From the NCBI GenBank assembly GCA_036435485.1, contig JAZHRN010000139.1, forward strand, positions 4,216,001 through 4,280,000: 64,000 bases of DNA. The letters run 5' to 3'. The position numbers were made by a program, and so were the translations under genes. Source of the stretch: Saposhnikovia divaricata (taxonomy: Eukaryota > Streptophyta > Magnoliopsida > Apiales > Apiaceae). This document shows, one piece after another, positions 1 through 9,700 of this stretch (its first letter is position 1; each line of letters starts with the position of its first letter). The notes beneath the pieces were generated by a model, which had not been told where the DNA came from, ran no database searches, and worked only from the letters and a program-made list of their open reading frames with translations.

Positions 1-30
1 AAACCGAGTTTCGATCATATCAGCTCCGAT

Positions 31-41
31 TTCGGTCCGAA
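31..41. other. Dyad TTCGGTCCGAA in the variable region of one A subtype
   Basis: A monomers with CTCCGATTTCGG contain an 11-base dyad, TTCGG and CCGAA around a central T. It recurs, for example, near 1212, 2055 and 2898. The other A subtypes have TTCCGGTCCGAA, which is less symmetric. Confidence 0.75.
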
Positions 42-509
42 CTGCGTTAAATAAAATTTCGTTGATTTCAAATAACCCATAGGAACAAAATATGTAAAAA
101 TATCCATAAAATGGTCCGACTTGATTTTTAACAATATCCCGTGTACTAACCCCTTTGAGGATTATCCGAAAACAGAGTTTTAGTCATTTCAGCCCCGATT
201 CAGGTCCGAATTGCACCAAATAAATTTCATTGAATTCCAATAACCCATAAGAACAAAATGTGTAAAAATATCGACAAAATTGTCCGACTTGATTTTTAAA
301 AATATCTCGTGTACTAACCCCTTTGAGAAGTTTCCGAAAACCGAGTTTCGATCATATCAGCTCCGATTCCGGTCCGAACTGCGTTAAATAAAATTTCGTT
401 GAATTCCAATAACCCATAGGAAAAAAATATGTAAAAATATCCATAAAATGGTCTGACTCGATTTTTAACTATATCCCGTGTATTAACCCCTTTGAGGATT
501 ATCCGAAAA

Positions 510-678
510 CCGAGTTTCAGTCATTTCAGCCCCGATTCAGGTCCGAATGACGCCAAATAAAATTTCATTGAATTCCAATATCCCATAGGAACAAAATTTG
601 TAAAAATATCCACAAAATGTTCCGACTTTATTTTTAACAATATCCCGTGTACTAACCCCTTTGAGAAGTTTTCGAAAA
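510..678 (+). repeat. Reference type B-prime monomer (169 bp)
   Basis: This is a B-like head with its own diagnostic body: GACGCC (elsewhere GGCGCC) with AAATAAAATTTC, then AATATCCCATAGG, AAAATTTGTAAAA, TGTTCCGACTTTATTTTT and the tail GAGAAGTTTTCG. The subtype recurs at one position in most HORs, for example near 3377, 4558, 13150, 28526, 38139, 41840, 45385, 49099 and 55677. It is usually followed by an A monomer ending CATAAAACGG. Its tail makes the perfect junction palindrome GTTTTCGAAAAC. Confidence 0.92.
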
Positions 679-847
679 CCGAGTTTCGATCATATCAGCT
701 CCGATTCCGGTCCGAACTGCGTTAAATAAAATTTCGTTGAATTCCAATAACCCATAGGAACAAAATATGTAAAAATATTCATAAAACGGTCCGACTCGAT
801 TTTTAACAATATCCCGTGTACTAACCCCTTTGAGGATTATCCGAAAA

Positions 848-1015
848 CCGAGTTTCAGTCATTTCAGCCCCGATTCAGGTCCGAATGGCACCAAATAAAT
901 TTCATTGAATTCCAATAACCCATAGGAACAAAATGTGTAAAAATATCCACAAAATGGTCCGACTTGATTTTTAACAATATCCCGTGTACTAACCCCTTTG
1001 AGAAGTTTCCGAAAA
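848..1015 (+). repeat. Reference type B monomer (168 bp)
   Basis: This is a representative B monomer. It opens CCGAGTTTCAGTCATTTCAG, followed by CCCCGATTCAGGTCCGAATG and GCACCAAATAAATTTCATTG. It is one base shorter than A because AAATAAATTTC replaces AAATAAAATTTC. It carries ATGTGTAAAAATATCC where A has ATATGTAAAAATAT, and GACTTGATTTTT where A has GACTCGATTTTT. Other B subtypes have ATCGACAAAATTGTCCGAC followed by TTGATTTTTAAAAA or TTTATTTTTAAAAA. B nearly always follows an A monomer whose tail contains ATTATCCG. Confidence 0.95.
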
Positions 1016-1184
1016 CCGAGTTTCGATCATATCAGCTCGGATTCCGGTCCGAACTGCGTTAAATAAAATTTCGTTGAATTCCAATAACCCATAGGAACAA
1101 AATATGTAAAAATATTCACAAAATGGTCCGACTCGATTTTTAACAATATCCCGTGTACTAACCCCTTTGAGAATTTTTCGAAAA

Positions 1185-2870
1185 CCGAGTTTCGATCATA
1201 TCAGCTCCGATTTCGGTCCGAACTGCGTTAAATAAAATTTCGTTGAATTCCAATAACCCATAGGAACAAAATATGTAAAAATATCCATAAAATGGTCCAA
1301 CTCGATTTTTAACAATATCCCGTGTACTAACCCTTTAGAGGATTATCCGAAAACCGAGTTTCAGTCATTTCAGCCCCGATTCAGGTCCGAATGGCACCAA
1401 ATAAATTTCATTGAATTCCAATAACCCATAGGAACAAAATGTGTAAAAATATCGACAAAATTGTCCGACTTGATTTTTAAAAATATCCCGTGTATTAACC
1501 CCTTTGAGAAGTTTCCGAAAACCGAGTTTCGATCATATCAGCTCCGATTCCGGTCCGAACTGCGTTAAATAAAATTTCGGTTAATTCCAATAACCCATAG
1601 GAACAAAATATGTAAAAATATCCATAAAATGGTCCGACTCGATTTTTAACTATATCCCGTGTACTAACCCCTTTGAGGATTATCCGAAAACCGAGTTTTA
1701 GTCATTTCAGCCCCGATTCAGGTCCGAATGGCACCAAATAAATTTCATTGAATTCCAATAACCCATAGGAACAAAATGTGTAAAAATATCCATAAAATGG
1801 TCTGACTTGATTTTTAACAATATCCCGTGTACTAACCCCTTTGAGAAGTTTCCGAAAACCGAGTTTCGATCATATCAGCTCGGATTCCGGTCCGAACTGC
1901 GTTAAATAAAATTTCGTTGAATTCCAATAACCCATAGGAACAAAATATGTAAAAATATTCACAAAATGGTCCGACTCGATTTTTAACAATATCCCGTGTA
2001 CTAACCCCTTTGAGAATTTTTCGAAAACCGAGTTTCGATCATATCAGCTCCGATTTCGGTCCGAACTGCGTTAAATAAAATTTCGTTGAATTCCAATAAC
2101 CCATAGGAACAAAATATGTAAAAATATCCATAAAATGGTCCAACTCGATTTTTAACAATATCCCGTGTACTAACCCTATAGAGGATTATCCGAAAACCGA
2201 GTTTCAGTCATTTCAGCCCCGATTCAGGTCCGAATGGCACCAAATAAATTTCATTGAATTCCAATAACCCATAGGAACAAAATGTGTAAAAATATCGACA
2301 AAATTGTCCGACTTGATTTTTAAAAATATCCCGTGTATTAACCCCTTTGAGAAGTTTCCGAAAACCGAGTTTCGATCTTATCAGCTCCGATTCCGGTCCG
2401 AACTGCGTTAAATAAAATTTCGGTTAATTCCAATAACCCATAGGAACAAAATATGTAAAAATATCCATAAAATGGTCCGACTCGATTTTTAACTATATCC
2501 CGTGTACTAACCCCTTTGAGGATTATCCGAAAACCGAGTTTCAGTCATTTCAGCCCCGATTCAGGTCCGAATGGCACCAAATAAATTTCATTGAATTCCA
2601 ATAACCCATAGGAACAAAATGTGTAAAAATATCCACAAAATGGTCTGACTTGATTTTTAACAATATCCCGTGTACTAACCCCTTTGAGAAGTTTCCGAAA
2701 ACCGAGTTTCGATCATATCAGCTCGGATTCCGGTCCGAACTGCGTTAAATAAAATTTCGTTGAATTCCAATAACCCATAGGAACAAAATATGTAAAAATA
2801 TTCACAAAATGGTCTGACTCGATTTTTAACAATATCCCGTGTACTAACCCCATTGAGAATTTTTCGAAAA
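1185..2870 (+). repeat. Internal 5-monomer tandem duplication (2 x 843 bp) in the 17-mer
   Basis: Monomers starting at 1185, 1354, 1522, 1691 and 1859 are repeated in order at 2028, 2197, 2365, 2534 and 2702. Shared markers are GGTCCAACTCG, AACCCTTTAGAG (AACCCTATAGAG in the second copy), TTTCGGTTAATTCC, GGTCTGACTTG and GCTCGGATTCCGG. The 17-mer therefore looks like a 12-mer enlarged by one 5-mer duplication. The same duplication is present in the units at 48593 and 51460 (49774-51459 and 52304-53989), so it predates their separation. Confidence 0.9.
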
Positions 2871-4557
2871 CCGAGTTTCGATCATATCAGCTCCGATTTC
2901 GGTCCGAACTGCGTTAAATAAAATTTCGTTGATTTCAAATAACCCATAGGAACAAAATATGTAAAAATATCCATAAAATGGTCCGACTTGATTTTTAACA
3001 ATATCCCGTGTACTAACCCCTTTGAGGATTATCCGAAAACAGAGTTTTAGTCATTTCAGCCCCGATTCAGGTCCGAATTGCACCAAATAAATTTCATTGA
3101 ATTCCAATAACCCATAAGAACAAAATGTGTAAAAATATCGACAAAATTGTCCGACTTGATTTTTAAAAATATCTCGTGTACTAACCCCTTTGAGAAGTTT
3201 CCGAAAACCGAGTTTCGATCATATCAGCTCCGATTCCGGTCCGAACTGCGTTAAATAAAATTTCGTTGAATTCCAATAACCCATAGGAAAAAAATATGTA
3301 AAAATATCCATAAAATGGTCTGACTCGATTTTTAACTATATCCCGTGTACTAACCCCTTTGAGGATTATCCGAAAACCGAGTTTCAGTCATTTCAGCCCC
3401 GATTCAGGTCCGAATGACGCCAAATAAAATTTCATTGAATTCCAATATCCCATAGGAACAAAATTTGTAAAAATATCCACAAAATGTTCCGACTTTATTT
3501 TTAACAATATCCCGTGTACTAACCCCTTTGAGAAGTTTTCGAAAACCGAGTTTCGATCATATCAGCTCCGATTCCGGTCCGAACTGCGTTAAATAAAATT
3601 TCGTTGAATTCCAATAACCCATAGGAACAAAATATGTAAAAATATTCATAAAACGGTCCGACTCAATTTTTAACAATATCCCGTGTACTAACCCCTTTGA
3701 GGATTATCCGAAAACCGAGTTTCAGTCATTTCAGCCCCGATTCAGGTCCGAATGGCACCAAATAAATTTCATTGAATTCCAATAACCCATAGGAACAAAA
3801 TGTGTAAAAATATCCACAAAATGGTCCGACTTGATTTTTAACAATATCCCGTGTACTAACCCCTTTGAGAAGTTTCCGAAAACCGAGTTTCGATCATATC
3901 AGCTCGGATTCCGGTCCGAACTGCGTTAAATAAAATTTCGTTGAATTCCAATAACCCATAGGAACAAAATATGTAAAAATATTCACAAAATGGTCCGACT
4001 CGATTTTTAACAATATCCCGTGTACTAACCCCTTTGAGAATTTTTCGAAAACCGAGTTTCGATCATATCAGCTCCGATTTCGGTCCGAACTGCGTTAAAT
4101 AAAATTTCGTTGAATTCCAATAACCCATAGGAACAAAATATGTAAAAATATCCATAAAATGGTCCAACTCGATTTTTAACAATATCCCGTGTACTAACCC
4201 TTTAGAGGATTATCCGAAAACCGAGTTTCAGTCATTTCAGCCCCGATTCAGGTCCGAATGGCACCAAATAAATTTCATTGAATTCCAATAACCCATAGGA
4301 ACAAAATGTGTAAAAATATTGACAAAATTGTCCGACTTGATTTTTAAAAATATCCCGTGTATTAACCCCTTTGAGAAGTTTCCGAAAACCGAGTTTCGAT
4401 CATATCAGCTCCGATTCCGGTCCGAACTGCGTTAAATAAAATTTCGGTTAATTCCAATAACCCATAGGAACAAAATATGTAAAAATATCCATAAAATGGT
4501 CCGACTCGATTTTTAACTATATCCCGTGTACTAACCCCTTTGAGGATTATCCGAAAA
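2871..4557 (+). repeat. Partial 17-mer HOR copy (first 10 monomers, 1,687 bp)
   Basis: This repeats monomers 1-10 of the unit at 4-2870 in order, including GTTGATTTCAAATA at 2928, GACGCC, CATAAAACGG, CCAACTCG and CGGTTAATTCC. At 4558 the array switches to a B-prime monomer and leaves the 17-mer pattern. The same truncation at the same monomer occurs at 55676, so the switch point is inherited by both copies and is not an assembly end. Confidence 0.9.
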
Positions 4558-4715
4558 CCGAGTTTCAGTCATTTCAGCCCCGATTCAGGTCCGAATGGCG
4601 CCAAATAAAATTTCATTGAATTCCAATATCCCATAGGAACAAAAATTGTAAAAATATCCACAAAATGTTCCGACTTTATTTTTAACAATATCCCGTGTAC
4701 TAACCCCTTTGAGAA

Positions 4716-4727
4716 GTTTTCGAAAAC
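4716..4727. other. Perfect 12-bp palindrome GTTTTCGAAAAC at monomer junction
   Basis: Where a monomer ends GAGAAGTTTTCG, the join to the next CCGAG makes this perfect palindrome. It recurs at most B-prime-to-A junctions. Junctions ending GAGAATTTTTCG carry the shorter TTTTCGAAAA, while TTTCCG and TATCCG junctions break the symmetry. The following bases add a stem of TCGAAA and TTTCGA around ACCGAG. Confidence 0.8.
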
Positions 4728-4895
4728 CGAGTTTCGATCATATCAGCTCCGATTCCGGTCCGAACTGCGTTAAATAAAATTTCGTTGAATTCCAATAACC
4801 CATAGGAACAAAATATGTAAAAATATTCATAAAACGGTCCGACTCGATTTTTAACAATATCCCGTGTACTAACCCCTTTGAGAAGTTTCCGAAAA
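4727..4895 (+). repeat. Reference type A monomer (169 bp)
   Basis: This is a representative A monomer. Positions 1-20 read CCGAGTTTCGATCATATCAG. Positions 21-43 hold the CpG-rich variable part (CTCCGATTCCGGTCCGAACT, then GCG). Positions 54-61 are TTTCGTTG, 61-66 are GAATTC, and 67-80 are CAATAACCCATAGG. Positions 101-120 read TCATAAAACGGTCCGACTCG, and 121-150 are the most conserved block, containing AATATCCCGTGTACTAAC. The tail is GAGAAGTTTCCGAAAA. Common A subtypes carry CTCGGATTCCGG or CTCCGATTTCGG in the variable part, TTCACAAAATGG or CCATAAAATGG near position 102, and AACTATATCCC in place of AACAATATCCC. Confidence 0.95.
4780..4787 (+). other. TTTCGTTG motif, matching the 5-prime half of a CENP-B box
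   Basis: Most A monomers carry TTTCGTTG at monomer position 54-61, and this is the copy in the reference monomer. It equals the first 8 bases of the mammalian CENP-B box TTTCGTTGGAAACGGGA, but the sequence then runs AATTCCAA, so the essential CGGG is missing. B monomers have TTTCATTG, which loses the CG. The match is seen in the sequence. Any protein binding is speculation. Confidence 0.35.
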
Positions 4896-6751
4896 CCGAG
4901 TTTCGATCATATCAGCTCCGATTCCGGTCCGAACTGCGTTAAATAATATTTCGTTGAATTCCAATAACCCATAGGAACAAAATATGTAAAAATATTGACA
5001 AAATGGTCCGACTCGATTTTTAACAATATCCCGTGTACTAACCCCTTTGAGAATTTTTCGAAAACCGAGTTTCGATCATATCAGCTCCGATTTCGGTCCG
5101 AACTGCGTTAAATAAAATTTCGTTGAATTCTAATAACCCATAGGAAAAAAATATGTAAAAATATCCATAAAATGGTCCGACTCGATTTTTAACAATATCC
5201 CGTGTACTAACCCCTTTGAGGATTATCCGAAAACCGAGTTTCAGTCATTTCAGCCCCGATTCAGGTCCGAATGGCACCAAATAAATTTCATTGAATTCCA
5301 ATAACCCATAGGAACAAAATGTGTAAAAATTTCCACAAAATGGTCCGACTTGATTTTTAACAATATCCCGTGTACTAACCCCTTTGAGAAGTTTGCGAAA
5401 ACCGAGTTTCGATCATATCAGCTCGGATTCCGGTCCGAACTGCGTTAAATAAAATTTCGTTGAATTCCAATAACCCATAGGAACAAAATATGTAAAAATA
5501 TCCATAAAATGGTCCGACTCGATTTTTAACAATATCCCGTGTACTAACCCCTTTGAGGATTATCCGAAAACCGAGTTTCAGTCATTTTAGCCCCGATTCA
5601 GGTCCGAATGGCACCAAATAAATTTCATTGAATTCCAATAACCCATAGGAACAAAATGTGTAAAAATATCGACAAAATTGTCCGACTTTATTTTTAAAAA
5701 TATCCCGTGTACTAACCCCTTTGAGAAGTTTCCGAAAACCGAGTTTCGATCATATCAGCTCCGATTCCGGTCCGAACTGCGTTAAATAAAATTTCGTTGA
5801 ATTCCAATAACCCATAGGAACAAAATATGTAAAAATATCCATAAAATGGTCCGACTCGATTTTTAACTATATCCCGTGTACTAACCCCTTTGAGGATTAT
5901 CCGAAAACCGAGTTTCAATCATTTCAGCCCCGATTCAGGTCCGAATGGCGCCAAATAAAATTTCATTGAATTCCAATATCCCATAGGAACAAAATGTGTA
6001 AAAATATCGACAAAATTGTCCGACTTGATTTTTAAAAATATCCCGTGTACTAACCCCTTTGAGAAGTTTCCGAAAACCGAGTTTCGATCATATCAGCTCC
6101 GATTCCGGTCCGAACTGCGTTAAATAAAATTTCGTTGAATTCCAATAACCCATAGGAAAAAAATATGTAAAAATATCCATAAAATGGTCTGACTCGATTT
6201 TTAACTATATCCCGTGTACTAACCCCTTTGAGGATTATCCGAAAACCGAGTTTCAGTCATTTCAGCCCCGATTCAGGTCCGAATGACGCCAAATAAAATT
6301 TCATTGAATTCCAATATCCCATAGGAACAAAATTTGTAAAAATATCCACAAAATGTTCCGACTTTATTTTTAACAATATCCCGTGTACTAACCCCTTTGA
6401 GAAGTTTTCGAAAACCGAGTTTCGATCATATCAGCTCCGATTCCGATCCGAACTGCGTTAAATAAAATTTCGTTGAATTCCAATAACCCATAGGAACAAA
6501 ATATGTAAAAATATTCATAAAACGGTCCGACTCGATTTTTAACAATATCCCGTGTACTAACCCCTTTGAGGATTATCCGAAAACCGAGTTTCAGTCATTT
6601 CAGCCCCGATTCAGGTCCGAATGGCACCAAATAAATTTCACTGAATTCCAATAACCCATAGGAACAAAATGTGTAAAAATATCCACAAAATGGTCCGACT
6701 TGATTTTTAACAATATCCCGTGTACTAACCCCTTTGAGAAGTTTCCGAAAA

Positions 6752-9700
6752 CCGAGTTTCGATCATATCAGCTCGGATTCCGGTCCGAACTGCGTTAAAT
6801 AAAATTTCGTTGAATTCCAATAACCCATAGGAACAAAATATGTAAAAATATTCACAAAATGGTCCGACTCGATTTTTAACAATATCCCGTGTACTAACCC
6901 GTTTGAGAATTTTTCGAAAACCGAGTTTCGATCATATCAGCTCCGATTTCGGTCCGAACTGCGTTAAAAAAATTTCGTTGAATTCCAATAATCCATAGGA
7001 ACAAAATATGTAAAAATATCCATAAAATGGTCCAACTCGATTTTTAACAATATCCCGTGTACTAACCCTTTAGAGGATTATCCGAAAACCGAGTTTCAGT
7101 CATTTCAGCCCCGATTCAGGTCCGAATGGCACCAAATAAATTTCATTGAATTCCAATAACCCATAAGAACAAAATGTGTAAAAATATCGACAAAATTGTC
7201 CGACTTGATTTTTAAAAATATCCCGTGTACTAACCCCTTTGAGAAGTTTCCGAAAACCGAGTTTCGATCATATCAGCTCCGATTCCGGTCCGAACTGCGT
7301 TAAATAAAATTTCGTTGAATTCCAATAACCCATAGGAACAAAATATGTAAAAATATTCATAAAACGGTCCGACTCGATTTTTAACAATATCCCGTGTACT
7401 AACCCCTTTGAGGAGTTTCCGAAAACCGAGTTTCGATCATATCAGCTCCGATTCCGGTCCGAACTGCGTTAAATAAAATTTCGTTGAATTCCAATAACCC
7501 ATAGGAACAAAATATGTAAAAATATTCATAAAACGGTCCGACTCGATTTTTAACAATATCCCGTGTACTAACCCCTTTGAGGATTATCCGAAAACCGAGT
7601 TTCAGTCATTTCAGCCCCGATTCAGGTCCGAATGGCACCAAATAAATTTCATTGAATTCCAATAACCCATAGGAACAAAATGTGTAAAAATATCCACAAA
7701 ATGGTCCGACTTGATTTTTAAAAATATCCCGTGTATTAACCCCTTTGAGAAGTTTCCGAAAACCGAGTTTCGATCATATCAGCTCCGATTCCGGTCCGAA
7801 CTGCGTTAAATAAAATTTCGGTTAATTCCAATAACCCATAGGAACAAAATATGTAAAAATATCCATAAAATGGTCCGACTCGATTTTTAACTATATCCCG
7901 TGTACTAACCCCTTTGAGGATTATCCGAAAACCGAGTTTCAGTCATTTCAGCCCCGATTCAGGTCCGAATGGCACCAAATAAATTTCATTGAATTCCAAT
8001 AACCCATAGGAACAAAATGTGTAAAAATATCCACAAAATGGTCCGACTTGATTTTTAACAATATCCCGTGTACTAACCCCTTTGAGAAGTTTCCCAAAAC
8101 CGAGTTTCGATCATATCAGCTCGGATTCCGGTCCGAACTGCGTTAAATAAAATTTCGTTGAATTCCAATACCCCATAGGAACAAAATATGTAAAAATATT
8201 CACAAAATGGTCCGACTCGATTTTTAACAATATCCCGTGTACTAACCCGTTTGAGAATTTTTCGAAAACCGAGTTTCGATCATATCAGCTCCGATTTCGG
8301 TCCGAACTGCGTTAAAAAAATTTCGTTGAATTCCAATAACCCATAGGAACAAAATATGTAAAAATATCCATAAAATGGTCCAACTCGATTTTTAACAATA
8401 TCCCGTGTACTAACCCTTTAGAGGATTATCCGAAAACCGAGTTTCAGTCATTTCAGCCCCGATTCAGGTCCGAATGGCACCAAATAAATTTCATTGAATT
8501 CCAATAACCCATAAGAACAAAATGTGTAAAAATATCGACAAAATTGTCCGACTTGATTTTTAAAAATATCCCGTGTACTAACCCCTTTGAGAAGTTTCCG
8601 AAAACCGAGTTTCGATCATATCAGCTCCGATTCCGGTCCGAACTGCGTTAAATAAAATTTCGTTGAATTCCAATAACCCATAGGAACAAAATATGTAAAA
8701 ATATTCATAAAACGGTCCGACTCGATTTTTAACAATATCCCGTGTACTAACCCCTTTGAGGAGTTTCCGAAAACCGAGTTTCGATCATATCAGCTCCGAT
8801 TCCGGTCCGAACTGCGTTAAATAAAATTTCGTTGAATTCCAATAACCCATAGGAACAAAATATGTAAAAATATTCATAAAACGGTCCGACTCGATTTTTA
8901 ACAATATCCCGTGTACTAACCCCTTTGAGGATTATCCGAAAACCGAGTTTCAGTCATTTCAGCCCCGATTCAGGTCCGAATGGCACCAAATAAATTTCAT
9001 TGAATTCCAATAACCCATAGGAACAAAATGTGTAAAAATATCCACAAAATGGTCCGACTTGATTTTTAAAAATATCCCGTGTATTAACCCCTTTGAGAAG
9101 TTTCCGAAAACCGAGTTTCGATCATATCAGCTCCGATTCCGGTCCGAACTGCGTTAAATAAAATTTCGGTTAATTCCAATAACCCATAGGAACAAAATAT
9201 GTAAAAATATCCATAAAATGGTCCGACTCGATTTTTAACTATATCCCGTGTACTAACCCCTTTGAGGATTATCCGAAAACCGAGTTTCAGTCATTTCAGC
9301 CCCGATTCAGGTCCGAATGGCACCAAATAAATTTCATTGAATTCCAATAACCCATAGGAACAAAATGTGTAAAAATATCCACAAAATGGTCTGACTTGAT
9401 TTTTAACAATATCCCGTGTACTAACCCCTTTGAGAAGTTTCCCAAAACCGAGTTTCGATCATATCAGCTCGGATTCCGGTCCGAACTGCGTTAAATAAAA
9501 TTTCGTTGAATTCCAATACCCCATAGGAACAAAATATGTAAAAATATTCACAAAATGGTCCGACTCGATTTTTAACAATATCCCGTGTACTAACCCGTTT
9601 GAGAATTTTTCGAAAACCGAGTTTCGATCATATCAGCTCCGATTTCGGTCCGAACTGCGTTAAAAAAATTTCGTTGAATTCCAATAACCCATAGGAACAA

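Larger units (their letters stand above)
4..2870 (+). repeat. 17-monomer HOR unit, 2,867 bp
   Basis: The unit runs from an A monomer marked by GTTGATTTCAAATAACCC (at 61-78) to an A monomer ending TAACCCCATTGAG. The same marker returns at 2929, 2,867 bp after its first position. The order includes B with CATAAGAAC, A with GGTCTGACTCG, B-prime with GACGCC, A with CATAAAACGG, B, then two near-identical 5-monomer blocks. A private C-to-T change near 482 (TATTAACC for TACTAACC) separates this copy from its relatives at 2871, 48593, 51460 and 53990. Confidence 0.93.
4558..6751 (+). repeat. 13-monomer linker block between two HOR families
   Basis: Thirteen monomers, read as B-prime, A, A, A, B, A, B, A, hybrid B-prime/B, A, B-prime, A, B. 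Distinguishing variants are AATAATATTTCG near 4944, AATTCTAATAACCC near 5126, the tail GAGAAGTTTGCG near 5390, TCATTTTAG near 5583 and TTCCGATCCG at 6441. All but TCATTTTAG reappear at a fixed distance of 51,119 bp in 55677 onward. Confidence 0.85.

Noticed and set aside
4780..4796. Functional CENP-B box
   Set aside because: The canonical pattern needs TTCG, then A, then CGGG. Here TTCG and A are present but CCAA replaces CGGG. It is listed only as a partial similarity.
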